Source: an uncultured Cellulophaga sp.
GTDB taxonomy: Bacteria; Bacteroidota; Bacteroidia; Flavobacteriales; Flavobacteriaceae
Reading direction: 5' to 3'
Assembly: GCA_947492955.1 (NCBI GenBank)
Contig: CANLOV010000008.1
Location: 124,001-188,000 of the forward strand
DNA length: 64,000 nt
In this document: one piece after another, positions 9,356 to 16,991 of the stretch
How positions within the stretch are numbered: position 1 is the stretch's first letter
Layout of the letters: each line of letters starts with the position of its first letter
The notes under the pieces: generated by a model
Database searches by the model: none
Told to the model about the DNA's origin: nothing
The model's input: the letters and a program-made list of their open reading frames with translations, nothing else
Made by a program: the position numbers and the translations under genes

Positions 9356-9842
9356 TTTATTTCTTAATTAATTACAACAATTGGATATATCAGTTTCCTA
9401 AAACTAAAATAGGAACTTTTAAACTAAATAAGTAATCAGTTAACTACAATAATGTTTTTTTTTGTTGTTCTTAAGAATAAGTAGGAGAGTAGTAAAATTA
9501 TGAGTTGGTCTATGGTAGAAAATTTATTACCACCAGTGGGTTTGATCCCTCGATGCTTGCATAGAAATGGCAAAAGGTAATTCCTTTTAACCTGAGTTGG
9601 ATTCATCTTAATAACGTGTTTTCGATACAAAATTCTTATCAGAATTTCACTCTAACTGACGTTATTAAGATTAAAAAGCGTCATCTTTAGTACTTCTAAA
9701 TTTCGACTAATCTAAGTACAGAATCCAGAGAAGAGTATTGAGATTAGTTTTTTAAATTATAGATTTTCATTAAAAGAATGAAATATATAGCTTGTATACT
9801 ATTTTATTTAGGGTATTTATTTATATCAATATAGAAAATAGA
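9356..9842. other. Gene-poor stretch, no supported feature
   Basis: About 490 bases between the HEPN-type gene and crtZ. A 64-codon frame on the minus strand (9436-9630) and a 17-codon hydrophobic frame on the plus strand (9778-9831) exist but show no family features. The stretch CCAGTGGGTTTGATCCCTCG (9533-9552) looks faintly like a tRNA T-arm but does not fold as one. It may hold decayed sequence. Confidence 0.5.
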
Positions 9843-10295
9843 TTATACTTTTTTAAAATATTTAAAAGGAACGAAAAGCATTCCAAAACATTCTCCTTTG
9901 TCTTTTCCTAAATGTTTATGGTGCATTTTATGAGCTCTCCTTAATCCTTTTGCATACCAATTATTGGTGTTTCTTAGGATTTTAAAACGTTGGTGTATAA
10001 AAATATCATGCACAATAAAATAGGCAGCACCATATGCCATTATACCAAGTCCTAGTGGCCATCCGTACCAAAAATTGGTGTTTGCAGCAGCTGCAAAAAG
10101 AGACATACTAACTACGGCATAAAAAATAAAAAAAGCATCATTTCTTTCAAACCAAGAATCATGGTCTTTTTTATGATGGTCTTTGTGTAAAGACCATAGA
10201 AAACCATGCATTACATATTTATGTGTAAACCATGCCATAAATTCCATAAAAGCAAAAGTGCCTACAAATAGTAATATCCAAATGGTTGTATTCAT
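9843..10295 (-). CDS. crtZ: Beta-carotene hydroxylase CrtZ
   Basis: The product is a 150-residue integral membrane di-iron hydroxylase of the fatty acid hydroxylase superfamily. The histidine clusters are all present: HKYVMH, HKDHHKKDHD, HDIFIHQR and RAHKMHHKH. CrtZ adds hydroxyl groups to the beta-ionone rings of beta-carotene, giving beta-cryptoxanthin and then zeaxanthin, in the cytoplasmic membrane. It is the last gene of the operon carH-like, crtI, crtB, crtZ; only 3 bases separate it from the crtB stop. The length is normal for the family. Confidence 0.95.
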   Translation of the reverse strand: MNTTIWILLFVGTFAFMEFMAWFTHKYVMHGFLWSLHKDHHKKDHDSWFERNDAFFIFYAVVSMSLFAAAANTNFWYGWPLGLGIMAYGAAYFIVHDIFIHQRFKILRNTNNWYAKGLRRAHKMHHKHLGKDKGECFGMLFVPFKYFKKV

Positions 10296-10298
10296 AAT

Positions 10299-11138
10299 TT
10301 ATACTAAATTAAGTTTAAAGTTTATATACGATTTAGCTAACAATTCAAACTTCTGATAATTTGGTACTCTAATACGAGTATTTTTAATTTCTAAAGGTGG
10401 AGTGTTTTGTAATTTTTCTAATAACTTATAATAATATTTATAAGCAGTATATACACCAAATTTAGCTCCATTTGGTAATTGAGCTATACCTTTATAGCCA
10501 ACAGCAAAATCGTGCTTAATTTCATTAATTATTTTTGTTTTAGAACCTTCATCCAACTCCATTAAATTTGTATTTGGGAAGTAAGTACGACTTAAATCTT
10601 CGAAATCTGCTTTTAAATCTCTTAAGAAGTTTACTTTTTGAAAAGCAGAACCTAATGCCATGGCACTATGTTTTAATTTTTCGTAAGTAGCATCATCACC
10701 TTGTACAAATACTTTTAAACACATAAGACCAACTACATCTGCAGAACCATAAATGTATTGTTTATATTCTTCGTCGGTATCGTATATTTTTTTATTTAAA
10801 TCCATACGCATACTTTTCATAAAAGATGCTACTAAATGGTATGGGATATTGTATTTATGATAGGTATGCTGAAAAGAATTTAAAATAGGGTTTAAACTAA
10901 TTTTTTGCTCTAAAGAAATTTTAAAATCTTCTTCGAACTTATTAAAAAGAAGCTCTTTGTTATAATCATGAAAACTATCTACTATTTCGTCTGCAAAGCG
11001 AACAAAACCATAAATATTATAGATATCTTTTCTAATAGTAGGAGATAGCATTTTTGTAGCTAATGTAAAAGAAGTGCTGTAAGATTCTGTTACTAATTTG
11101 CTACAATCGTATGAAATGGTGTCGAATATGGCTTTCAT
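10299..11138 (-). CDS. crtB: Phytoene synthase CrtB
   Basis: The product has 279 residues, the usual size. It condenses two geranylgeranyl diphosphates to phytoene, the first committed step of carotenoid synthesis. Both aspartate-rich, magnesium-binding motifs are visible: FADEIVDSFHD (about residues 48-58) and FLRDLKADFEDLSRTYFP (about 171-188). Its ATG overlaps the crtI stop by four bases (ATGA), so the two are translationally coupled. Membrane-associated enzyme. Confidence 0.95.
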   Translation of the reverse strand: MKAIFDTISYDCSKLVTESYSTSFTLATKMLSPTIRKDIYNIYGFVRFADEIVDSFHDYNKELLFNKFEEDFKISLEQKISLNPILNSFQHTYHKYNIPYHLVASFMKSMRMDLNKKIYDTDEEYKQYIYGSADVVGLMCLKVFVQGDDATYEKLKHSAMALGSAFQKVNFLRDLKADFEDLSRTYFPNTNLMELDEGSKTKIINEIKHDFAVGYKGIAQLPNGAKFGVYTAYKYYYKLLEKLQNTPPLEIKNTRIRVPNYQKFELLAKSYINFKLNLV

Positions 11139-12598
11139 GTGTTACTGTTTTTAATGATTAGCTCAGAAGCTAGCTTTCCTGAGATTAAAGCTGGAGGAAC
11201 TCCTGGTCCTGGGACCGTTAATTGTCCAGTAAAATATAAATTCTCTACTTTCTTACTTTTTAACTTAGGCCTTAAAAATGCAGTTTGTAAAAGAGTATTT
11301 GCCATGCCATATGCGTTTCCTTTATAAGAATTGTACTGTTCTTTAAAATCGTTAACACAAAAGCTCTCTTTAAATATAATACTATTTTCTACATTTTGTT
11401 TCGTTTTTTCTTGAAAACGTTTAATGATTAAATTAAAGTAAGATGTTCTTAATTCTGGTGTATCTTTTAAGTCTGTAGCTATAGGAATTAAGAAAAATCC
11501 TGTTTCGCATCCTTTTGGAGCCATACTATTGTCTGTAATAGATGGGAAGTTTACATAGAATAATGGATCTTTAGGCCATTTGGGGGTATCGTATATTTCT
11601 TCGGCATGTTTTTCAAAATCTGTATCAAAAAATAGATTGTGATGTTCAATATTATCTAACTTTTTATCAAAACCAACATAAAACAACAAAGAAGAGGGAG
11701 CAAAAGTTTTTTTATCCCAATAAGCCTCAGAATACTGTCTATGTTCAACATCTAATAAGCTTTCTGAATGATGGTAATCTGCTCCGCTTAAAACAACATC
11801 TGCATCAATATTTTCATTATTTACTGTAATTCCAATTGCTTTTTTGTGCTGTACTCTAATTTTTTCAACATTAGCATTGGTGTTTATAGTAACGCCTAAT
11901 TCTTTTGCTAACGAAGTCATAGCTTTTATAATTTCGTACATACCACCTTTTGGGTGCCATGTGCCTAAACCAAAATCGGCATAATTCATAAAATTGTAGA
12001 AAGACGGAGTTTTGTTTGGTTTAGCTCCTAAAAATAGCACAGGGAATTCTAGTGTAGCTATTAATTTAGGATTTTTAAATTTTTTACGAACTTGTTTACT
12101 TATGGTCGTAAAAAACTGATTTACTCTTATAGCTGTTTCTGGAGTAATTAGTTCTAGAGGTGAAACTCCAGGGCGTAATACTATCTTATTAATAGCAATA
12201 TTATAGTTTTTTTGCGCTTCTGAAATAAATTTTCTTAAGTGCTTAGAGCTACCTTTTTCTATACGTTCAAATTCTACACAAATTTTATCCATAGAATCAC
12301 CAATGGTTATGCTATCATCTGAAAAGAATATTTTGTAAGCAGGGTTTAATTTATCTAACTGGTAGTAATCACTTGTTTTTTTATTAAAATCAGCGAAAAA
12401 TTTATCAAAAATATCGGGCATCCAATACCAACTAGGACCAATATCAAACGTAAATCCATCTTTTATTAGTTGTCTGCATCTACCTCCTGTAGTATTGTTT
12501 TTTTCATAAATAGAAACACTGTTCCCTTCTTTAGCAAGGTAACAAGCTGCTGCTAGAGCAGAGAAACCTGAACCAATAATGATAATTTTTTTCTTCAT
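11135..12598 (-). CDS. crtI: Phytoene desaturase CrtI
   Basis: The product has 487 residues, typical of bacterial CrtI. It is an FAD-dependent enzyme that converts phytoene to lycopene by successive desaturations. The N-terminus carries the dinucleotide-binding GSGFSALAAACYLAKEG followed by YEKNNTTGGRCR, and the C-terminus has the family signature LYFTGQLTVPGPGVPPALIS. It lies 21 bases after the regulator gene and overlaps crtB by four bases. No lycopene cyclase is encoded in this operon although CrtZ needs cyclised substrate, so a cyclase must be elsewhere in the genome. Confidence 0.95.
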   Translation of the reverse strand: MKKKIIIIGSGFSALAAACYLAKEGNSVSIYEKNNTTGGRCRQLIKDGFTFDIGPSWYWMPDIFDKFFADFNKKTSDYYQLDKLNPAYKIFFSDDSITIGDSMDKICVEFERIEKGSSKHLRKFISEAQKNYNIAINKIVLRPGVSPLELITPETAIRVNQFFTTISKQVRKKFKNPKLIATLEFPVLFLGAKPNKTPSFYNFMNYADFGLGTWHPKGGMYEIIKAMTSLAKELGVTINTNANVEKIRVQHKKAIGITVNNENIDADVVLSGADYHHSESLLDVEHRQYSEAYWDKKTFAPSSLLFYVGFDKKLDNIEHHNLFFDTDFEKHAEEIYDTPKWPKDPLFYVNFPSITDNSMAPKGCETGFFLIPIATDLKDTPELRTSYFNLIIKRFQEKTKQNVENSIIFKESFCVNDFKEQYNSYKGNAYGMANTLLQTAFLRPKLKSKKVENLYFTGQLTVPGPGVPPALISGKLASELIIKNSNT

Positions 12599-12619
12599 TT
12601 ATAGTAGTGGGAATTCTAT

Positions 12620-13543
12620 TTAGATATTATTTGTTAGTTCTTCTATAGAACGAAACACCTTTATATTGGTAGGTAAATTATCTTTTTCTAAATATTGAGT
12701 CTGATGACCTAAAATCCATAAATTAGAATTAGAAACAGTTGTTATTTCTTTTGTAAATTCTGTAATATAATTATTGATTTTATCCTTAGTGGGTTGAATA
12801 GTAAAATAGGATATAAAATATAAATCTGAATGATAACCAAGTATTCTTTTTAAATCCTTAATAGGTAAGGATTGTCCTAAATAAATGGCTTTGTAGCCAT
12901 TTAATAAGATTTCATAATTTAAGTACAGTAAACCTAATTCATGAATTTCATTCTCAGGTAAATAAAGCACAAATGTTTTATCTTTTTTTATAGGTTTGCT
13001 TACTTGTAAAGCATCAATATTTATTATTGTTTTTTGTTTAATTAAGTTAGTTACAAAATGTTCATGTGCAGGACTAATAGTATTTGTTTGCCACAACAAG
13101 CCTATTTCATTTAAAAAAGGAATAAATACATTGTAAAAAATATCTTTAAACGATTTTTCTTTAGATAATGTATTGTAGGTTTTAAAGAAAAGATTTTGGT
13201 CAAAATTAATCATGGCTAATTTAAAAGCATTGTATACATAATCTTTGTTCGCATGCTTTGTTATAATTTCATTGACCAATACCGGAATACTATTTTCTGG
13301 TATTTTAGCTATTTTAGAAATTTTGTAACCACTGTTGTACAACAATGTTATATTTAAGAGTTTTTGTAAACTACTTAAATTGTAGTGTCTTATATTGGTA
13401 ACAGTTCTATCTGGGGATAAAAGGTTGTATCTTTTTTCCCATATACGGATAGTATGAGCTTTTATACCAGATAAATTCTCTAAATCCTTTATACTAAAAC
13501 TATCTTTTATATTGTTCATTGTTTTGCTAAAAAAATTAAACAA
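12620..13543 (-). CDS. CarH-like MerR-family, cobalamin-binding transcriptional regulator
   Basis: The product has 307 residues. Residues about 16-85 form a MerR DNA-binding domain (IKAHTIRIWEKRYNLL). The middle helical bundle carries W-x9-EH (WQTNTISPAHEHF), the adenosylcobalamin-capping signature of CarH. The C-terminal Rossmann-like domain carries ExHxxG (EIHELG), which supplies the lower axial histidine to B12. CarH proteins repress carotenoid genes in the dark, and light breaks the Co-C bond and releases DNA. Being first in the crt operon suggests it regulates itself as well. The motifs are seen; light sensing by this protein is inferred from the family. Confidence 0.88.
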   Translation of the reverse strand: MFNFFSKTMNNIKDSFSIKDLENLSGIKAHTIRIWEKRYNLLSPDRTVTNIRHYNLSSLQKLLNITLLYNSGYKISKIAKIPENSIPVLVNEIITKHANKDYVYNAFKLAMINFDQNLFFKTYNTLSKEKSFKDIFYNVFIPFLNEIGLLWQTNTISPAHEHFVTNLIKQKTIINIDALQVSKPIKKDKTFVLYLPENEIHELGLLYLNYEILLNGYKAIYLGQSLPIKDLKRILGYHSDLYFISYFTIQPTKDKINNYITEFTKEITTVSNSNLWILGHQTQYLEKDNLPTNIKVFRSIEELTNNI

Positions 13544-13668
13544 AATAAAGTTAGTTAAAAAATTAATACATACACTAGCTTAATTCATTTTTTTTGAAAT
13601 TTTAGTAGAAAAAGAAGAAATAATGTGCTTTAGGAGGTAAAAAAGAACATTGTTTTGATGTTTTTTTG

Positions 13669-13752
13669 TGCCCACGACTGGATTCGAACCAGCACGTCCT
13701 TGCGAACACCACCCCCTCAAGGTGGCGTGTCTACCAATTTCACCACGTGGGC
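13669..13752 (-). tRNA. tRNA-Leu (GAG)
   Basis: On the minus strand the acceptor stem GCCCACG (13752-13746) pairs with CGTGGGC (13676-13670), followed by discriminator A at 13669. The anticodon arm CCACC-TTGAGGG-GGTGG gives anticodon GAG. A long class II variable arm (TGTTCGCAAGGACG) and a T-arm with GGTTCGAATCC are present. CCA is not encoded. Confidence 0.95.
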
Positions 13753-13945
13753 TTGTATATTAAAATACTAAAAAAATAAGTTACAAATATATTATAACAA
13801 AGCTTTAATTCGTATTTTTTTTGATATAAAATACTTAGCCGTAGTGGTAGATTTTATCTCTTAGTAAAAGGCACTAAAAACTTAGTTCTACCATTTTAAT
13901 GTTAAAAATAGCGAACTGATAAACGTATAATAAAGTTATTATTAT

Positions 13946-14047
13946 TTAATGCTTGGTTTTTATTTTGCTATCGATTTCTTTAATAAGCCAGCATAATACG
14001 CCTATAGCAATTCCTCCAAAACCAATTAAAATTAGTAGTTTTTCCAT
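13946..14047 (-). CDS. Small single-pass membrane protein (33 aa), possible gene
   Basis: An ATG-started frame encodes MEKLLILIGFGGIAIGVLCW and then a charged tail, LIKEIDSKIKTKH. One clear membrane helix (about residues 4-22) with a charged cytoplasmic-like tail is what real small membrane proteins look like. It fills an otherwise empty gap of about 470 bases between tRNA-Leu and the peroxiredoxin. No family is recognised, and short open frames of this kind can arise by chance in AT-rich DNA. Confidence 0.4.
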   Translation of the reverse strand: MEKLLILIGFGGIAIGVLCWLIKEIDSKIKTKH

Positions 14048-14173
14048 TTTATATTTGTTAGTTAGGTTGTAATACAATTAACGTATTTTTCTTGTTAATT
14101 TTGAAAGAAAAAACTGCTAACTGCTGGTTGTGCTAATATATATAAAATGTTAAGTTTTAACAAATTTTTAAAC

Positions 14174-14198
14174 AAAAAACCTCCATTTAGGAGGTTTT
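14174..14198 (-). terminator. Terminator after the peroxiredoxin gene
   Basis: Read on the minus strand, AAAACCTCC (14198-14190) and GGAGGTTTT (14184-14176) form a 9-bp stem with a 5-base loop, followed by a T tract. It lies just past the stop of the gene at 14220-14858. Confidence 0.8.
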
Positions 14199-14219
14199 AA
14201 ACTGTTTGTAATAAGTGAG

Positions 14220-14858
14220 TTAAATATTTGGTTGTGGAGTCATTCGTAAATATGGTTTTACTTCTTCTACTCCTTTTGTAAATATTCCTTTAGCATCTTC
14301 TGTTGTTATAGCTGGGCTAATAACAACATCATCTCCGGGTTTCCAATTTGCTGGTGTAGCCACTTTGTGGTTTGCTGTTAATTGTAAAGAATCTATAACA
14401 CGTAATAGTTCATGAAAATTACGACCAGTAGAGGCTGGGTAGGTAATAATTAACTTTACAGTTTTATCTGGACCAATGATATATACAGAACGTACGGTTA
14501 AAGTACTGTTAGCATTCGGATGAATCATGTCATAAAGGTCAGAAACTTTCTTGTCCTCATCGGCTATAATAGGAAAGTTAACAGTGGTATTTTGAGTTTC
14601 GTTAATATCTTTAATCCATTCGGCATGTGATGCAGCTCCATCAACACTTAGTGCTAACATTTTTACATTACGTTTTTCAAAATCATCTTTAAATTTTGCG
14701 GCTGTACCTAGTTCTGTAGTACAAACCGGAGTAAAATCTGCTGGGTGAGAAAATAATATTCCCCATCCGTCACCAATATAATCATATAGATTAATCATTC
14801 CAGCAGAACTATCCGCTGTAAAATCTGGAGCTATATCTCCTAATCTTATTGTTGCCAT
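14220..14858 (-). CDS. Peroxiredoxin, 1-Cys (Prx6) type
   Basis: The product has 212 residues. The peroxidatic cysteine is in HPADFTPVCTTELG (about residues 39-52), and the family arginine is in the segment around SVYIIGPDKTVKLI. A long C-terminal extension (PANWKPGDDVVISPAI) matches the Prx6 subfamily. It reduces hydrogen peroxide, peroxynitrite or lipid peroxides in the cytosol. It is transcribed alone and ends at a terminator; it is divergent from the BstA-like gene at 15021. No resolving cysteine is seen, as expected for the 1-Cys type. Confidence 0.92.
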   Translation of the reverse strand: MATIRLGDIAPDFTADSSAGMINLYDYIGDGWGILFSHPADFTPVCTTELGTAAKFKDDFEKRNVKMLALSVDGAASHAEWIKDINETQNTTVNFPIIADEDKKVSDLYDMIHPNANSTLTVRSVYIIGPDKTVKLIITYPASTGRNFHELLRVIDSLQLTANHKVATPANWKPGDDVVISPAITTEDAKGIFTKGVEEVKPYLRMTPQPNI

Positions 14859-15020
14859 AATATATTTTTAAGTTGAAATATTTAGTTAATTTCTTAATGT
14901 GGATAATTCTATAAAGTTAAGAGTATCTTAAATAAGTTTCATTTTTGAAAGGTTAAAAATCTATTAAAGTTTATGTGTATTCATTAAAGTTTTTTAGTGT
15001 AACTTTTGTACTTTTATTTT

Positions 15021-15563
15021 ATGGATACTGCTACGTTAGAAAATTTAAAATACCCAATCGGACATTTTCAATGTCCTGAATCTATTACAGAAGTTCATGT
15101 TTCTAATTGGATAAAAGAACTAGAAATACTTCCAAAGAAGTTAGAGGATTTAGTATCTGGATTAAATGCATTACAATTAGAAGTAACTTATAGGCCTGGA
15201 GGGTGGACTATAAGGCAAGTAATACATCATATTGCGGATAGTCATCATCATAGCTATACGCGTTTTAAATGGGCGCTTACCGAGGGTAAACCTTTAATTA
15301 AGGCTTATGATGAGAACAGTTGGGCAAAGTTATTTGATGCCCATACAGCCCCTATACAATTATCTATAGATTATATTAAGGCTTTACATGCAAAGCTAGT
15401 ATACCTTTTAAGAGGACTTTCGGAAGAAAAATTAGAGAAAAGATATATACATCCAGAAGGTAATATAGAAGTAACCGTTGCAGAAAATATAGGGAAATAT
15501 GCATGGCATGGAAATCACCATTATGCGCATATAGAAAACTTAATTATTGAGCAAGGGTGGTAA
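15021..15563 (+). CDS. DinB-superfamily protein, YfiT/BstA-like transferase
   Basis: The product has 180 residues from the ATG at 15021. The frame is open to a TTG at 15006, but that codon lies in a near-promoter sequence (TAACTTTTG, 15000-15008) and is not a likely start. The three metal-binding histidines of the DinB four-helix fold are in VIHHIADSHHH and HGNHHYAHIENL, and the segment KPLIKAYDENSWAKL is characteristic of YfiT/BstA. Related proteins use metal to transfer a thiol (bacillithiol) to electrophiles. Whether this organism makes bacillithiol is not shown here. Confidence 0.85.
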   Translation: MDTATLENLKYPIGHFQCPESITEVHVSNWIKELEILPKKLEDLVSGLNALQLEVTYRPGGWTIRQVIHHIADSHHHSYTRFKWALTEGKPLIKAYDENSWAKLFDAHTAPIQLSIDYIKALHAKLVYLLRGLSEEKLEKRYIHPEGNIEVTVAENIGKYAWHGNHHYAHIENLIIEQGW

Positions 15564-15565
15564 TA

Positions 15566-15895
15566 TTAAGCATCTTTTTCTCCTCCTTTTGGGCCATAAA
15601 AAATCACCCAAGTAGAAAAATCATCTGTAAAATTTTCAAATCTGTGGATATTCCCTGCTGGCACAAATAAAAAATCACCAGGTTTAAAGGTGCATCTTTT
15701 GTCATTATTTAAAAATTCACCAGAACCAGAAATTATAATGTATGCTTCATCTTTGGTATGTGGTTGCTGTAGGTCTACTTTATTAGGTTTGTAAACCTCA
15801 ATTTCTAAAGTTCCATGATTAAATAATGATATAAATTCTTCTTTGCTATTAGTTAATTTAGCTAAGGCATCATCTTTATCTATTTTCATAACCAT
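15566..15895 (-). CDS. Cupin-domain protein
   Basis: The product is a 109-residue single cupin barrel. Two cupin motifs are visible: QPHTKDEAYIIISGSGEF (about residues 43-60) and PGDFLFVPAGNIHRFEN (about 70-86), with metal-binding His, Glu and His. Ligand and reaction are unknown; small cupins of this type may be isomerases, dioxygenases or sensors. Its start overlaps the end of the thioredoxin-like gene by ten bases, so the two form an operon. The stop lies 3 bases from the convergent BstA-like gene. Confidence 0.85.
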   Translation of the reverse strand: MVMKIDKDDALAKLTNSKEEFISLFNHGTLEIEVYKPNKVDLQQPHTKDEAYIIISGSGEFLNNDKRCTFKPGDFLFVPAGNIHRFENFTDDFSTWVIFYGPKGGEKDA

Positions 15896-16440
15896 TTAAT
15901 ATTACAGCCAATACTGGGTTTTTGTTCCGAGTTAACTTCCTTACCTGTTAAAACGGCATCCATTGCATTGCATAAATCTATACCCGTTAAAGGAAGATCA
16001 TTTCCAGGCCTAGAATCATCTAATTGTCCACGATATACTAATTCTAAATTGTTATTAAATAGGTAAATATCTGGGGTGCAAGCAGCATCGTAAGCTTTTG
16101 CAACCTCTTGTGTAGCATCATATAAATAAGGGAAACTGTAATTTTCTTTTTTGGCAAGCTCTGTCATTAAATGCGGAGCATCTTGCGGATAGTTTATAAT
16201 ATCGTTACTAGAGATAGCAACAAAAGATATTCCCTTTGCTTGGTATTCTAAAGCTAGCTTAGTTATTAGCGGATTTACGTGTATTACAAATGGGCAATGG
16301 TTACATATAAATAATATTACAGTTCCTTTTTCTCCTTTTGTATTTTCTAATGTTTTGTAGTTGCCAGATACAGTATCTAAAAGGTTAAAATTAGGTGCTA
16401 TTGTACCTAGAGCTAACATATTACTTGGTGTTCTTGCCAT
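15886..16440 (-). CDS. Thioredoxin-family (PRX-like) protein
   Basis: The product has 184 residues with a thioredoxin/AhpC-TSA fold. The conserved motif FICNHCPFV (CxxC, about residues 45-53) and the C-terminal PSIGCNIKWL are signatures of the PRX_like2 redoxin group common in Bacteroidota. CTPDIYLF provides the cis-proline region with a further cysteine. No signal peptide is seen, so it probably acts in the cytosol as a thiol oxidoreductase with an unknown substrate. It is the first gene of a two-gene operon with the cupin. Confidence 0.88.
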   Translation of the reverse strand: MARTPSNMLALGTIAPNFNLLDTVSGNYKTLENTKGEKGTVILFICNHCPFVIHVNPLITKLALEYQAKGISFVAISSNDIINYPQDAPHLMTELAKKENYSFPYLYDATQEVAKAYDAACTPDIYLFNNNLELVYRGQLDDSRPGNDLPLTGIDLCNAMDAVLTGKEVNSEQKPSIGCNIKWL

Positions 16441-16470
16441 GCTATTTTATAATTATGTTTTGTAAAATAA

Positions 16471-16500
16471 AAAACGACTCTTTTTCGGAGAGTCGTTTTT
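16471..16500 (-). terminator. Terminator after the DUF3276 gene
   Basis: AAAACGACTCT (16471-16481) and AGAGTCGTTTT (16489-16499) form an 11-bp stem with A and T runs on both sides. It stands between the DUF3276 stop and the start of the thioredoxin-like gene, both on the minus strand. Confidence 0.85.
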
Positions 16501-16523
16501 TGTGTTTTTATATGAATTGATGT

Positions 16524-16910
16524 TTAAATATCATCAAAATCTACATCTGTAAAACTCTCTGTAGAAGTTTCTACTACATCTTCTGCTTTAGGGCTTTCTA
16601 AAACTTCGTCTTTTTTAAAGTCTTTTTGGTGTCTTTCAGAAATTACCTCGCTACCTTTTTCATCAACAATGTAATTCATCATTTCGTTTAAAATTTCTTG
16701 GAAAGAAGTAAAGTCTTCTTTGTACAAGTATATTTTGTGTTTTTTGTAATGAAATGAACCATCGTCATGCGTAAACTTTTTGCTTTCTGTTACCGTTAAA
16801 TAGTAATCTCCAGCTTTTGTACTTCTTACATCAAAAAAGTAAGTTCTTCTTCCTGCTCTTAAAACTTTAGAATAAATTTCTTCTTGATCCATTAAATTTT
16901 TCTCGCTCAT
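16524..16910 (-). CDS. DUF3276 family (PUR-alpha-like) nucleic acid-binding protein
   Basis: The product has 128 residues. Residues about 10-85 form the PUR-like domain (SKVLRAGRRTYFFDVRSTKAG, then LTVTESKKF and HKIYLYKEDF), and an acidic tail ends in FTDVDFDDI. Bacteroidota DUF3276 proteins are similar in fold to PUR-alpha and bind single-stranded DNA or RNA; the cellular role is not settled. The gene stands alone with its own terminator. Length and layout are typical. Confidence 0.88.
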   Translation of the reverse strand: MSEKNLMDQEEIYSKVLRAGRRTYFFDVRSTKAGDYYLTVTESKKFTHDDGSFHYKKHKIYLYKEDFTSFQEILNEMMNYIVDEKGSEVISERHQKDFKKDEVLESPKAEDVVETSTESFTDVDFDDI

Positions 16911-16991
16911 CTCGTCTAGTGTTCTAGTTATGTCAATTACTCATTAATTCTGTCAAAAATGGAAAAAAAAACCTAATATAACAAGACTTTT

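Noticed and set aside
9533-9552. tRNA T-arm-like sequence (GTGGGTTTGATCCC)
   Set aside because: No matching acceptor, D or anticodon arms could be drawn on either strand.
9436-9630. 64-codon frame on the minus strand in the gap before crtZ
   Set aside because: No family features, biased composition, no promoter-like box; it overlaps the tRNA-like stretch and looks like chance.
9778-9831. 17-codon hydrophobic frame on the plus strand
   Set aside because: Too short, and such frames are frequent in AT-rich DNA.
13544-13620. Palindromic operator for the CarH-like regulator upstream of its gene
   Set aside because: Only AT-rich partial symmetry (for example around TTAATTTTTTAA) and a near-match promoter box were found; not distinctive enough.
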